NCBI RefSeq assembly: GCF_009296315.1
Contig: NZ_WHLY01000002.1
Span: 1,488,001-1,552,000 of the forward strand
DNA length: 64,000 nt
Direction: 5' to 3'
Source of the DNA: Salmonirosea aquatica
GTDB lineage: Bacteria > Bacteroidota > Bacteroidia > Cytophagales > Spirosomataceae
Shown: positions 7,555-17,507 of the stretch, piece after piece
How the letters are laid out: each line of letters begins with the position of its first letter
Numbering within the stretch: position 1 is the stretch's first letter
Position numbers and translations under genes: made by a program
The notes under the pieces: model-generated
Told to the model about the DNA's origin: nothing
The model's input: the letters and a program-made list of their open reading frames with translations, nothing else
Database searches by the model: none

Positions 7555-9990
7555 ATGAAATTTTTTACCTACCTGGTAGCTCTGCTACTGGTTCCGGCCT
7601 TTCTTTGGGCTCAGAATAACGACCGCGGCTCCATATCTGGCTCCGTCCTCGACGAAAAACAGGCCGCTTTTCCCTTTGTCAATGTACTGCTGCTAAAAGC
7701 TAAGGACTCCACCCTGGCAAAGGGCATGACCACCGATAACGACGGTAAGTTTGCGTTTGAACAGGTGGAGGCAGGCCGCTACCTGACGCTGGTTTCGATG
7801 GTCGGGTACCAAAAAGTATACAGTCCCGTCTTCGTGGTGGCCAATGCACCTGTTCAACTTTCGGCCGTGACGCTTTCCGTCAGTGCCGAGCTACTGAACG
7901 AGGTGAAAGTGTTAGCCCAAAAACCTTTCATCGAGCAGGAAATCGACCGCACGGTCGTCAATGTAGAGAATAGCATCGTATCGGCTGGGGCCACGGCGCT
8001 GGAAGTACTGGAACGCTCGCCGGGTGTGGTGGTAGACCAGCAGAATGATCGTCTTCAATTGCGCGGAAAAGCGGGAGTCATCGTGCAAATCGATGGCAAA
8101 CAGACCTACCTTTCCCAAACGGAATTGATGAACTTGCTTCGTAACACGCCCAGCGACAACATCGAGAAGATCGAACTGATCACCAATCCGTCGGCCAAGT
8201 ACGACGCGGCCGGCAATTCGGGAATCATCAATATCAAGTTCAAAAAGAACAAGAACTTTGGCACCAACGGCAACTTCTCCCTCGGAGCGGGGTACTCGCG
8301 CTACGGCCGTGGCAATGGTTCGCTGGCGCTCAATCACCGGCAGGGTAAAATCAACATTTTCGGTAATGGTAGTTTTTTTGCCGGAAAGGGGTTCAACAAT
8401 AACAATATCTACCGCAAGATTCCCTACGAGGGCAATGTGACGATTTTCGATAACCGCACCGAGCGGATCTGGGAATCGCAGAATTACAGCGCCCGCGCCG
8501 GAATGGATTACAGCATCTCGGACAAAACCACTCTGGGTGTACTTGCTTCGGCTTTTTTCAACGACTGGGCCACCCCCGAAGGGATTGCCACGACCCGTAT
8601 CCTGGACGGAAATCTCGACTTGCAGCAGTCGTTCGTGACCAAATCTACCAGCGGCCAAAAGCTTAAGAATGTAACAGCCAACGTGAATGTGAAGCACAAA
8701 TTTGATGACAAAGGCAAGGAGCTGACCTTCGATGCCGACTACGTGCGCTACGGTGGACAAAGCTTCAATAACCTGAATACTACCTACTACAAACCCGGCG
8801 GTGCAATGGATGGTACCCCCGATCTGGTGCGCAACCAGATGCCTTCGACCATCAACATCGGCGTGGCCAAGATGGATTACGTACAGATGCTGGGTAAGGG
8901 AAAATTCGAAACCGGACTGAAAACCAGCTACGTGGCTTCAGACAATAACATGACGTTTGAGGTGAAGCAGGATGTCTGGACGATCGACCCCAACCGCACG
9001 AACCGATTTAAATATACCGAAAACATCAATGCGGCTTACATCAATTATGGCGGCAAGCTGGGCACCAAAACTTCATATCAACTGGGGTTCCGGGCCGAGC
9101 ACACACATTCGGTAGGCAATTCGGTGACGCTGAACGATGTACGCGACCGCAACTACCTCAATCTGTTTCCGAGCGTATTCCTGTCGCGGCAGCTGGATAG
9201 CAGCAACGTGCTGAATTTCTCGTACAGCCGCCGCATCGACCGGCCCAACTACCAGTCGCTCAATCCATTCGAGTTTTATCTGGACCCTTATACGTTTCAG
9301 CGGGGCAATCCCAACCTGCGTCCGCAGTATACCCACGCAGTGCAGTTGACGCACGTGTACAAGAATTTCCTGAACACCAGCCTTTCGTACAGCCGAATCA
9401 ACGATCTGATCGCCAGCGAGGTACCTCACCAGATTGCGTCTGAGAACAAAACCTACGTGACCACCGAGAACCTCGACAACCAGGACAATCTGAACCTGAC
9501 CGTTTCGATGCCGATTCCGGTGGCGAAGTGGTGGACGCTACAGGCCAACTTTACGGGTTCGTACAACCGCTACAAATCCTATTACCAGGACGCGCTGTAC
9601 GATGTGGAGCAGTTCAATTACAATATAAACGCCAGCAATCAAATCAAGATGGCCCATGACTGGACGGCCGAGCTGTCGGGCTGGTACAACAGCCGCGCGG
9701 TGTACGGGTTCTTTGTGGCCAAGCCGCAGGGCATGATCAACGTGGGCTTGCAGAAAAGCATTTGGGAAAAGAAAGGTACCCTGCGCCTGAACGTCAGCGA
9801 CATTTTCTGGATGAACAGATTCCGGGGTACCTCCGAATTCCAGGACATCAGCCTTCGAGTGAATTCGACGTGGCCCAGCCGTCAGGTACGTCTGACGTTC
9901 ACCTACCGATTCGGTAATCAGAACGTGAAGGGTGCACGGCAGCGCAATACCGGTGCCGACGATCTGCAGCAGCGCGTACAAACGAATTAA
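7555..9990 (+). CDS. TonB-dependent receptor, outer-membrane beta-barrel (PF14905 type)
   Basis: An 811-residue outer-membrane protein. Residues 1-19 are a signal peptide ending LWAQ. Residues 24-105 form a carboxypeptidase-regulatory-like domain (GSISGSVLDEKQAAFPFVNV). Residues 115-230 are a plug domain with LERSPGVVV and QIDGKQTYLS. The rest is the barrel of the OMP_b-brl_3 family, ending in strands such as RLTFTYRFGNQNV. There is no SusD partner next to it, so this is a solitary receptor whose ligand (peptide, metal chelate or sugar) cannot be told. Two hairpins follow the stop codon. Confidence 0.92.
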   Translation: MKFFTYLVALLLVPAFLWAQNNDRGSISGSVLDEKQAAFPFVNVLLLKAKDSTLAKGMTTDNDGKFAFEQVEAGRYLTLVSMVGYQKVYSPVFVVANAPVQLSAVTLSVSAELLNEVKVLAQKPFIEQEIDRTVVNVENSIVSAGATALEVLERSPGVVVDQQNDRLQLRGKAGVIVQIDGKQTYLSQTELMNLLRNTPSDNIEKIELITNPSAKYDAAGNSGIINIKFKKNKNFGTNGNFSLGAGYSRYGRGNGSLALNHRQGKINIFGNGSFFAGKGFNNNNIYRKIPYEGNVTIFDNRTERIWESQNYSARAGMDYSISDKTTLGVLASAFFNDWATPEGIATTRILDGNLDLQQSFVTKSTSGQKLKNVTANVNVKHKFDDKGKELTFDADYVRYGGQSFNNLNTTYYKPGGAMDGTPDLVRNQMPSTINIGVAKMDYVQMLGKGKFETGLKTSYVASDNNMTFEVKQDVWTIDPNRTNRFKYTENINAAYINYGGKLGTKTSYQLGFRAEHTHSVGNSVTLNDVRDRNYLNLFPSVFLSRQLDSSNVLNFSYSRRIDRPNYQSLNPFEFYLDPYTFQRGNPNLRPQYTHAVQLTHVYKNFLNTSLSYSRINDLIASEVPHQIASENKTYVTTENLDNQDNLNLTVSMPIPVAKWWTLQANFTGSYNRYKSYYQDALYDVEQFNYNINASNQIKMAHDWTAELSGWYNSRAVYGFFVAKPQGMINVGLQKSIWEKKGTLRLNVSDIFWMNRFRGTSEFQDISLRVNSTWPSRQVRLTFTYRFGNQNVKGARQRNTGADDLQQRVQTN

Positions 9991-10000
9991 TACCCAGTAA

Positions 10001-10020
10001 AGACGCGACTTTGCGCGTCT
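10001..10020. repeat. short GC-rich hairpin AGACGCG / CGCGTCT
   Basis: A perfect 7-bp stem with a 6-nt loop, 11 bp after the receptor stop. No T-run follows. It resembles the AGACGCG...CGCGTCT hairpins scattered between genes in many bacteria, so it may be a small dispersed repeat rather than a terminator. Confidence 0.5.
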
Positions 10021-10071
10021 GGCGGGTCAAAGGTCTAATCCTCATACGATTAGTTTAGGTTAAGAATCCAG

Positions 10072-10104
10072 AAATCCATTCCTGAGTCAGGGATGGATTT
10101 TTTG
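10072..10104 (+). terminator. intrinsic terminator after the TonB-dependent receptor
   Basis: Arms AAATCCATTCCTGA and TCAGGGATGGATTT pair over 14 positions with one G-U wobble, followed directly by a T-run. It ends the receptor transcript and separates it from the VOC gene. Confidence 0.8.
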
Positions 10105-10230
10105 TTTCGTGGTCGGGTACCGAAATGGAATAGTAGCCTGGAAAAACAAAATTGCTAGTCAAATAGTACTCTTAGGGTACCCGGCGCATCGGTCGCCCTG
10201 GTTCGTTTTGTTCTTCATCAGCCCAAACCT

Positions 10231-11160
10231 ATGCTTTCGCGCGTTGCTCTTACAGTCAAAGACCTTTCCCGTTCCCTTGCCTTTTATGAAAAAACCCTGA
10301 ATTTCAGGCCCATGGGCCGCTACACGATCGACGCCTTTACGGCCGGTCGGCTATTCGGAATGCCTGAGGACGGTATGACCGTGGAGGTAGCCGTACTTTC
10401 GCTGGGGGATGAAACCATCGAACTGATGGAGTTCCAAACCTCAGCCACCGGCGATGAGATTCCGGCGAATTCCCGAAGCAATGACCGTTGGTTTCAACAT
10501 CTGGCCCTCGTTGTCAGTAATATGGACACAGCTTACGAACATTTGAAAATGTTCGACATTGAGCCGATTTCTCCGTCGCCTCAAACGCTGCCGGGGTATC
10601 TGGAAGCGGCCGGAATTTCTGCCTTCTACTTCAAAGATCCCGACGGACACGTACTTGAACTCATCCATTTTCCCGCTGACCAGGGTGAATCCAGATGGCA
10701 TCGACGAAAAGCAGGCCTTTTTCTAGGCATCGACCACACCGCAATTGTGGTGAAGGAAACGGCCGCCAGTTGGCCGTTTTACCAAAAACTCGGCCTGAAA
10801 AAAGATTCCCAGACCAAAAACTACGGCCTCGAACAGGAGAAGCTCAACCAGGTGGACGGTGCCCGGCTTCTCATCACGGGCCTGAGATTTGGTGAAGGCA
10901 TGGGCATCGAATTCCTTGATTTCAAAACTCCGACCGACGGCAGGCCATTTCCAACAACCGCCCGGCCCAACGATCTGATTCATTGGCATACCGTGGTCAC
11001 GGTGGAGGATGTGGGCAGGGTTTTCGATGAACTTATGACCCTGGGGTACCCTCTGATTTCAAAGAGTATTACGGCGGTCAGTACCCTGAATGGGGAAGCA
11101 AAACATGGTTTTCTACTGCGTGACACCGATGGACACGCAGTACTGATTTCAGAAAAATAA
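10231..11160 (+). CDS. VOC-family protein with two glyoxalase-like domains
   Basis: A 309-residue protein made of two vicinal-oxygen-chelate domains. Domain 1 (residues 1-150) starts MLSRVALTVKDLSRSLAFYE and ends with the metal-ligand stretch DPDGHVLELIHF. Domain 2 (about 165-309) starts GIDHTAIVVKETAASWPFYQ and ends DTDGHAVLIS. Such pairs form the beta-alpha-beta-beta-beta modules of dioxygenases, isomerases or lyases; the reaction here is unknown. The GMC oxidoreductase gene follows after 25 bp on the same strand, so the two are probably co-transcribed and may work on one aromatic or sugar-derived substrate (inference). Confidence 0.88.
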   Translation: MLSRVALTVKDLSRSLAFYEKTLNFRPMGRYTIDAFTAGRLFGMPEDGMTVEVAVLSLGDETIELMEFQTSATGDEIPANSRSNDRWFQHLALVVSNMDTAYEHLKMFDIEPISPSPQTLPGYLEAAGISAFYFKDPDGHVLELIHFPADQGESRWHRRKAGLFLGIDHTAIVVKETAASWPFYQKLGLKKDSQTKNYGLEQEKLNQVDGARLLITGLRFGEGMGIEFLDFKTPTDGRPFPTTARPNDLIHWHTVVTVEDVGRVFDELMTLGYPLISKSITAVSTLNGEAKHGFLLRDTDGHAVLISEK

Positions 11161-11185
11161 TTTACCCAAAACATTTCCTTAACAC

Positions 11186-12727
11186 GTGAGCGACACCCAC
11201 TACGACATTATAATTATCGGTACCGGCGCCGGAGGTGGCACGATGCTGGATACGTTGAGAAAATCGGGCAAACGGATTCTGGTATTAGAGCGAGGTACCT
11301 TTCTGCCCAAAGAAAAAGCTAACTGGGATGCCGGAGAGGTATTTCAGAAAGAGCGATACCATAATGCCGAAGACTTTCTGGACGACAGAGGGGAACCCTT
11401 CCAGCCCGAGACTTCCTACTGGGTGGGGGGCAGCACCAAATTCTACGGCGCTGCCATGTTCCGCCTGCGCGAAACCGACTTTCAGCGCGTACAGCACGCG
11501 GGGGGCGTATCGCCCAAATGGCCACTGACCTATGCTGATTTCGAACCCTATTACACCAAGGCTGAAAAACTGTATAGCGTCCACGGCAAAAGCAACCTGG
11601 ACCCCACCGAGCCCTACCGGAGCGCAGGGTACCCCCACGATGCCATCAGCCACGAACCAGTGATCCAGGAACTGTACGACACCCTCACCCACAAGGGGTA
11701 CCGTCCTTTTTACCTGCCGCTGGGAATCCGGCTCAATGAGCAGGACCCGCTCCGCAGCGCCTGTATCCGCTGCGACACCTGCGATGGATTTCCTTGCCTC
11801 ATCGACGCTAAGGCCGACGCGGACGTTACCTGTATCCGCCCGGCCCTGAATGATTCGAACGTCACGCTGCTGACCCATGCGCGGGCTACCCGCCTCCTGA
11901 CCAACGCCCAAGGCAACGAAATAAAGGCGGTGGAGGTAGAATCCGGAGGTAGCCAGCGACAATTTTCGGCGGATATCGTCGTGGTATCGTGCGGAGCGAT
12001 CAACAGCGCATTGCTTTTTCAGCAGTCGGCCACCGACCGGCACCCCGACGGCCTAGCCAATCGGTCGGGACAGGTAGGTCGCAATTTCATGAAACACCAG
12101 AACGCCGCCATCATGGCCCTGAGCCGGCAGGCCAATCCCACGGTTTTTCAGAAGACCCTGGGATTGAATGATTTTTACTATGGCGACAAGGAATTCAATT
12201 TCCCGATGGGACACATCCAGTTGATGGGCAAAGCCAATAAGGATATGATCGGTGCCGATGCACCCGCTCTGGCCCCTGACTTCGTGCTGGAGAAAGTAGC
12301 TCACCACACGACCGACTGGTGGCTGATGGCCGAAGACCTGCCCGATCCTGACAATCGGATCGAGCTGCGCAAGGGAAAGAGAATTCTGCACTACAAGGCG
12401 AATAACGAGGAGGGGTTTAATCGACTGCGCACAAAATGGAAGGCCATTTTGCAAGAATGTACCCCCTGTGACTCCACGCTCGACCATACGCTATATTTTG
12501 GCAAAACCATTTCGCTGGCAGGCGTTTCGCACCAGAACGGAACCATGCGCTTCGGTACCGACCCGGCTACCTCCGTACTGGATTTGAACTGCAAAACCCA
12601 CGAAATTGATAACCTGTACGTAGTGGATGCCAGTTTCTTCGTGTCTAGTGGAGCCGTGAACCCGTCGCTAACCATCATTGCCAACGCCATCCGGGTGGGT
12701 GAACATATTCTGGATAGGATGAAATAG
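11186..12727 (+). CDS. GMC-family oxidoreductase
   Basis: A 513-residue FAD enzyme of the glucose-methanol-choline type. The N-terminus YDIIIIGTGAGGGTMLDTL is the FAD motif, and VGGSTKFYGAAMFRLRETDF matches the second GMC signature. CIRCDTCDGFPCL is a Cys-rich stretch. The end, VVDASFFVSSGAVNPSLTI, is the GMC_oxred_C tail, with the expected His/Asn active-site region replaced by NP. It starts with GTG at 11186, 25 bp behind the VOC gene. It probably oxidises an alcohol or sugar; substrate unknown. Confidence 0.9.
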   Translation: MSDTHYDIIIIGTGAGGGTMLDTLRKSGKRILVLERGTFLPKEKANWDAGEVFQKERYHNAEDFLDDRGEPFQPETSYWVGGSTKFYGAAMFRLRETDFQRVQHAGGVSPKWPLTYADFEPYYTKAEKLYSVHGKSNLDPTEPYRSAGYPHDAISHEPVIQELYDTLTHKGYRPFYLPLGIRLNEQDPLRSACIRCDTCDGFPCLIDAKADADVTCIRPALNDSNVTLLTHARATRLLTNAQGNEIKAVEVESGGSQRQFSADIVVVSCGAINSALLFQQSATDRHPDGLANRSGQVGRNFMKHQNAAIMALSRQANPTVFQKTLGLNDFYYGDKEFNFPMGHIQLMGKANKDMIGADAPALAPDFVLEKVAHHTTDWWLMAEDLPDPDNRIELRKGKRILHYKANNEEGFNRLRTKWKAILQECTPCDSTLDHTLYFGKTISLAGVSHQNGTMRFGTDPATSVLDLNCKTHEIDNLYVVDASFFVSSGAVNPSLTIIANAIRVGEHILDRMK

Positions 12728-12799
12728 CCGGGTGGAGAAACGACCGTCGGAAAAATCTGGAACGAAGTTTTTTGTGTATGGCTGAAACTTTACAGACAA

Positions 12800-14734
12800 A
12801 TGCCCCACTTGACCCACCCGGCTCCCACGAATTCCTGGAATAAGAACGAATGGCTGATTACCAACGGCCTCGGCGGCTACGCTTCTTCTACGCCTAGCGG
12901 CCGCAATACCCGCCGCTACCATGGGCTCCTGGTAGCTTCCTTCGACCCACCCACCAACCGCCGGGTGCTGGTTTCAAAAGTGGAGGAAACCGTAACAAAT
13001 GAAGCAGATATTTCCTTCGAACTCTTTACCAATCAGGCCGGGACGGAGGGCAACGAATTTCTGGTCGGTTTTGAAGTCCATCCTTTTCCTACCCAACGCT
13101 TCGAGACAGACGGCATTGCGCTGAGTAAGTCGCTATGCATGGTGCAAAATTCCAACACAACGGTACTGGAATATTCAAATATCGGCGCACAGACCTTAGC
13201 CCTTAAAATTAACATAGTACTGGTCAACCGCGACTACCACAGCTTGCAGAAAAAGGATGCGGGGTACCTCTTTACTACGCACAACTCAGAAGCGGTAAAA
13301 CAGATTACGGCCTCCCCCGGTGCCAAACCCTTGTACCTGGGTTGCGATGAAAAATTTTTCTGGACTGAAATCGGCGCTTGGAAAGAAGGCTTCGAGTACG
13401 GGGAGGAACAGGAGCGCGGCCTGGATTTTCGGGAGGATTGCTACACGGTGGGAGCAGTAAGCCGTCGCCTGGAACCTGGGGAAAAATGCTACCTGACTTT
13501 CTCTACCGAAGCAAATATGGCCAGGGCCGACGGTCAAATTTTCCGAGAAAAAGCACTGGATTTTTATCAAAACAACACCCCTGCTACCGATGATATTTTT
13601 CTGAATGATTTGATCAGGGCGGGTCAGCAGTTTCTTGTGCACCGCCAGTCCACCGACTCGGCTTCGCTCATTGCGGGGTACCACTGGTTCACCGATTGGG
13701 GGCGCGATACGATGATTGCCATGCGCGGCCTTTGCATCGCGCTGGGCAAAAAAGCCGAATCCGAATCCCTGCTCCGTACCTTCCTGCATTACCTTGACCG
13801 GGGTATGATCCCCAACCGCTTCCCGGACGTCGGCCAAACGCCCGAGTATAATACCATCGACGCTACGCTGTGGCTATTTGTGATACTGCACGATTTTCAT
13901 GAGCGATTTAGTGATCTGGAATTTATCGCAGAAGTTTTTCCAAAACTCACCGAAATCATCGAGTATCACAGGGCGGGTACCCGCTACGACATTCACGTCA
14001 CGAAGGAAGGCTTGCTGTTTGGCGGTGAGGGGCTGGTTCAACTTACCTGGATGGACGCCCGCATGGACGACTTTGTACCTACCCCCCGGCATGGCTGTCC
14101 GGTGGAGATCAATGCACTGTGGTACAATGCCTTGATGATCCATCAGAAGTTTTCACAAATGCTAAAACTGGGCGATGGTTTTACGGACGACATCCGGCTT
14201 TTCGTGGAAAATTTTGTCCGCTTTTTTTATAATGAACAGGGGTACCTTCATGATGTAGTGGTACCCCACGAAAAAACTGACCCGAGCATCCGTCCGAATA
14301 TGATCTACGCCGTCAGCCTGCCCTATACCACCTTGACCCGGGAGCAGCAAAAAGGCGTTGTTTTAACTGTCCAACAGCATTTACTAACGGACTACGGCCT
14401 GCGTACACTCAGTCCCGGGCATCCTGATTTCCAGCCTGTATACGGGGGCGGTCGCTATCAACGCGATGCAGCCTACCATCAAGGTACCGTATGGCCTTAC
14501 CTGTTGGGCGATTTTATCGAAGCCTATCTGAAAGTACACGACGAAGCGCCCCACGCCAGGGCGCAGGCCAGAATCTGGCTCAAACCGCTCGAAATTCATT
14601 TTTACGAAGAAAACTGCCTGCATGGCATTTCCGAAGTATTCGATGGCCTCACGCCCCGCATCGGCAAGGGTACCATTCACCAGGCGTGGTCGGTGGCGGC
14701 CCTGATCCGGTGCCTTCTGGCCTTACAGAATTAA
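12800..14734 (+). CDS. glycogen debranching enzyme (amylo-alpha-1,6-glucosidase, GH133 type)
   Basis: A 644-residue enzyme of the archaeal/bacterial GDE family. The N-terminal domain begins EWLITNGLGGYASSTPSGRNTRRYHGLL, the known opening of the family. The catalytic (alpha/alpha)6 domain carries TDWGRDTMIAMRGL, GMIPNRFPD, NTIDATLWLF and QLTWMDARMDD, which supply the acidic residues. The C-terminal QGTVWPYLLGDFIEAYL is also typical. It hydrolyses alpha-1,6 branches during glycogen breakdown. It follows the GMC gene after 72 bp on the same strand; no other glycogen gene is near. Confidence 0.93.
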   Translation: MPHLTHPAPTNSWNKNEWLITNGLGGYASSTPSGRNTRRYHGLLVASFDPPTNRRVLVSKVEETVTNEADISFELFTNQAGTEGNEFLVGFEVHPFPTQRFETDGIALSKSLCMVQNSNTTVLEYSNIGAQTLALKINIVLVNRDYHSLQKKDAGYLFTTHNSEAVKQITASPGAKPLYLGCDEKFFWTEIGAWKEGFEYGEEQERGLDFREDCYTVGAVSRRLEPGEKCYLTFSTEANMARADGQIFREKALDFYQNNTPATDDIFLNDLIRAGQQFLVHRQSTDSASLIAGYHWFTDWGRDTMIAMRGLCIALGKKAESESLLRTFLHYLDRGMIPNRFPDVGQTPEYNTIDATLWLFVILHDFHERFSDLEFIAEVFPKLTEIIEYHRAGTRYDIHVTKEGLLFGGEGLVQLTWMDARMDDFVPTPRHGCPVEINALWYNALMIHQKFSQMLKLGDGFTDDIRLFVENFVRFFYNEQGYLHDVVVPHEKTDPSIRPNMIYAVSLPYTTLTREQQKGVVLTVQQHLLTDYGLRTLSPGHPDFQPVYGGGRYQRDAAYHQGTVWPYLLGDFIEAYLKVHDEAPHARAQARIWLKPLEIHFYEENCLHGISEVFDGLTPRIGKGTIHQAWSVAALIRCLLALQN

Positions 14735-14832
14735 CCCCAATCAGCTTTTCTAGGGCCCAGTACATTTTTTGCTTCTGGCCGCAGGCCTGCATTTCAGCCG
14801 CAGGTCCGGAATGAATTTTGGCATTTTCACCG

Positions 14833-14840
14833 TACCTTTG
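14833..14840 (+). promoter_or_regulatory. -7 element TACCTTTG only 4 bp before the ABC-F start
   Basis: Exact match to TAnnTTTG, ending 4 bp before the ATG at 14845. Transcription normally starts about 6-8 bp after this box, so the transcript would begin at or within the first codon. The -33 box is not clear; a TTTTG at 14816-14820 is only 12 bp away. Confidence 0.5.
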
Positions 14841-14844
14841 CGGC

Positions 14845-16788
14845 ATGATTGCGATAACGAACCTCAGCTATTACCTCGGCGACCGCGCGCTCTACGACAG
14901 CGCTTCGCTGCATATCAAACCCAAGCAGAAAATCGGCCTGATCGGCCTGAACGGCACGGGAAAATCCACATTGTTGCGCCTGATCGACGGCGAATATCAG
15001 CCCGATGAAGGTACCATTTCCAAATCGGGCGACTGCTCCATTGGTTTTTTGAATCAGGATTTGCTCTCTTACCAAAGCGATGACTCCATTCTGTCGGTGG
15101 CGATGCAGGCCTTTGAGCGGCAGAACGAACTGCAGGTACAGATCGACAAGATTCTGCACGAAATGGAAGCCAACTACCGGGACGAACTGGTGGATAAGCT
15201 GGCCCGCGCCCAGGACGAATTCGAAGCCCTGGACGGCTACACTATTCAATCGAAGGCGGAGGCCATTCTGGAAGGATTGGGTTTTTCGACCGACGACCTC
15301 CACCAGCCCCTGCGGCTGTTTTCGGGCGGTTGGCGGATGCGGGTGATGCTGGCCAAGCTGCTGCTGCAAAAGCCCGCCCTGCTGATGCTCGATGAGCCTA
15401 CCAACCACCTGGACCTACCTTCTATTCAATGGGTGGAGAAGTACGTTCAGAACTACGAAGGGGCTGTAATTGTAGTTTCCCACGACCGCGAGTTTCTGGA
15501 TAATGTGGTGGATACGATTGTGGAGGTTTCGGGCGCGAAACTGAATCTGTACTCGGGGAATTATTCTTTCTACGAGGAAGAAAAAACGCTACGCAACGAA
15601 ATCCAGCGGGGGGCTTACGAAAATCAGCAGGCCAAAATCCGCCAGACCGAACGCTTCATTGAGCGGTTCAAAGCCAAAGCCACCAAAGCCCGGCAGGTAC
15701 AGAGCCGCGTGAAGGCCCTGGATCGCATGGAAACGGTAGACGAAGTGATCGACGAAAACGCCAAGGTGCATTTCCGGTTTCAGTTTACGACGCAGCCAGG
15801 CCGCCACGTGTTCCAGTTGGAAGATACCTCCAAAGCCTACGGTGAGAAGCTCATTCTTGATCATACTAATATCAGTATGGAGCGGGGCGATAAAATAGCC
15901 CTGATCGGCGCTAATGGGCGCGGAAAATCCACCGTGCTCCGGATCGTGGCCGGCACGGAAGACATCGAAGGTACCCGGCGGCTGGGACATAACGTGTCGT
16001 TCACTTTCTACGCCCAGCACCAGCTGGAGTCGCTAAACATCACCCACAACCTGATCGAGGAGTTGAAATACGCCAACCCTACCAAATCCGAAACGGAATT
16101 GCGGACGGTACTCGGCTGTTTCCTGTTCACCGGCGATGATGTGTTCAAGAAAATCAAGGTACTCTCAGGGGGTGAGAAATCGCGGGTGGCGCTGGCCAAG
16201 GTACTTCTCTCTCAGGCCAACTTCCTGCTGCTCGATGAGCCTACCAACCACCTGGATATGCAGTCGGTCAATATTTTGATCCAAGCTCTGCAACAGTACG
16301 AAGGTAGCTACATCGTGGTGAGTCATGACCGGTATTTTGTGGAGTCCATCGCCAACAAAATCTGGTACATTGAGGATCATCAGATCAAGGAGTACCCGGG
16401 TACCTATGAGGAATACGAGTTGTGGCTGGAAGAACGCGGCCTGGAGTCGGCCGTGAGCGAGAAGGCCATTGTCAGCAGTGCGCCGCCGCCCAAAAGCACC
16501 GCCGCCCCGGCCTCCAACAATGGGCAGAAAAAAGAGGGTACCCCCAAGCCTGACAATCAGAAAGCGCTGAAACAGGCGCAGAAATTGATCAGTGAGTTGG
16601 AAGCAACTATTTCGGAACTGGAAACCGAGAAGAAAGCTCTCGAAACCCAACTGGCCGATCCGGCTTCGTACGCCGAAAAAGGTACCTTGGAAAGGTTGAA
16701 CGAACAATACGCCCATACTCAAAAGAAGATCGCCGACACTACGCAGGCCTGGGAAGTCGCCATGCTGGAAGTAGAGGAATTGAGTTAG
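14845..16788 (+). CDS. ABC-F family ATP-binding protein
   Basis: A soluble protein of 647 residues with two ABC ATPase domains and no membrane segment. Domain 1 has Walker A GLNGTGKST, signature FSGGWRMR and Walker B LLMLDEPTNHLD. Domain 2 has GANGRGKST, LSGGEKSR and LLLDEPTNHLD. A linker of about 80 charged residues (ERFIERFKAKATKARQVQSR) joins them, and a coiled-coil tail (SELEATISELETEKKALETQ) ends the protein, as in Uup/EttA-like factors. ABC-F proteins act on ribosomes. I chose ATG 14845 over an upstream in-frame start at 14818 because the latter overlaps the promoter and adds a non-conserved segment. The stop overlaps the convergent Uma2 gene by 4 bp. Confidence 0.93.
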   Translation: MIAITNLSYYLGDRALYDSASLHIKPKQKIGLIGLNGTGKSTLLRLIDGEYQPDEGTISKSGDCSIGFLNQDLLSYQSDDSILSVAMQAFERQNELQVQIDKILHEMEANYRDELVDKLARAQDEFEALDGYTIQSKAEAILEGLGFSTDDLHQPLRLFSGGWRMRVMLAKLLLQKPALLMLDEPTNHLDLPSIQWVEKYVQNYEGAVIVVSHDREFLDNVVDTIVEVSGAKLNLYSGNYSFYEEEKTLRNEIQRGAYENQQAKIRQTERFIERFKAKATKARQVQSRVKALDRMETVDEVIDENAKVHFRFQFTTQPGRHVFQLEDTSKAYGEKLILDHTNISMERGDKIALIGANGRGKSTVLRIVAGTEDIEGTRRLGHNVSFTFYAQHQLESLNITHNLIEELKYANPTKSETELRTVLGCFLFTGDDVFKKIKVLSGGEKSRVALAKVLLSQANFLLLDEPTNHLDMQSVNILIQALQQYEGSYIVVSHDRYFVESIANKIWYIEDHQIKEYPGTYEEYELWLEERGLESAVSEKAIVSSAPPPKSTAAPASNNGQKKEGTPKPDNQKALKQAQKLISELEATISELETEKKALETQLADPASYAEKGTLERLNEQYAHTQKKIADTTQAWEVAMLEVEELS

Positions 16789-17378
16789 GTACCTAAATCT
16801 TCCGTTTGGTCATAAATGTCACGTATTGGCAGAGTAAAACCGATGCTGCTCAGTTCGATGCTGCCCTCGAGAGTATAGTTTTCGGACATGAGCGACCAAA
16901 AACCCCGTTCGCTTTTGCGAAATACTTCAGCGGCCACCCTCTGCGAATCGATTAGCGCGTACTCTTCCAATGTGGGGATACTACGATATAACTGAAATTT
17001 CTCTCCTCGATCGTAACTTCCTGTACTCTTGGAAAGTACCTCGACAATAATCTTAGGATTCAGGAGCGTATCGTTTTTTTCGTCTATGAATTCTTCTTTT
17101 CCGCACACTACCAGTAGATCCGGATAGGTGTAGAGACTATTGGCAGGAATATGGATCCGTAAGTCGCTGGAATACGAACGACAGGACTTGCCTTTTAGAA
17201 AAAAACCTATGTCAATTGACAGATTTTCCGTAATCCGGTTGTGATTGCGTCCAGCGCCAGCCATGGCAAACATCTCTCCCTGATAGTATTCACTTTTGTA
17301 CTCAGCTTCGCGTTCGAATTCGAGGTACTCTTTGAGCGAAATCTTTTTTGGGGGTTGGGCCGTCATAGGCTTCGGCAC
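16785..17378 (-). CDS. Uma2-family putative endonuclease
   Basis: A 197-residue protein of the DUF820/Uma2 family with a PD-(D/E)XK-like fold. Characteristic stretches are ISLKEYLEFEREAEYKSEYYQGEMFAMAGA, the YPDLLVVCG acidic strand and PKIIVEVLSKSTGSYDRGEKFQLYR, which holds the E-x-L-S catalytic motif. Family members are numerous in cyanobacteria and Cytophagales and their role is unknown, though mobile-element links are often suggested. The C-terminal end is convergent with and overlaps the ABC-F gene by 4 bp. Confidence 0.9.
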   Translation of the reverse strand: MPKPMTAQPPKKISLKEYLEFEREAEYKSEYYQGEMFAMAGAGRNHNRITENLSIDIGFFLKGKSCRSYSSDLRIHIPANSLYTYPDLLVVCGKEEFIDEKNDTLLNPKIIVEVLSKSTGSYDRGEKFQLYRSIPTLEEYALIDSQRVAAEVFRKSERGFWSLMSENYTLEGSIELSSIGFTLPIRDIYDQTEDLGT

Positions 17379-17507
17379 GTTGTTTTAGCAAAAATAACAA
17401 ATATCGAAGGCAATCCCGATAAATAACGCCGTCGTTAGGCGATCTTAGGTATCTTTTCGTTTAGTTTAACGGTCGGTTAAAACCTAACTTCATATTTTTC
17501 CAATCCC

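Noticed and set aside
7912-8760. 282-codon open frame antisense to the TonB-dependent receptor
   Set aside because: It mirrors the codon pattern of the receptor gene, has no recognisable domain and no promoter.
11285-12043. 252-codon open frame antisense to the GMC oxidoreductase
   Set aside because: A shadow frame; the GMC protein on the plus strand is clearly the real gene.
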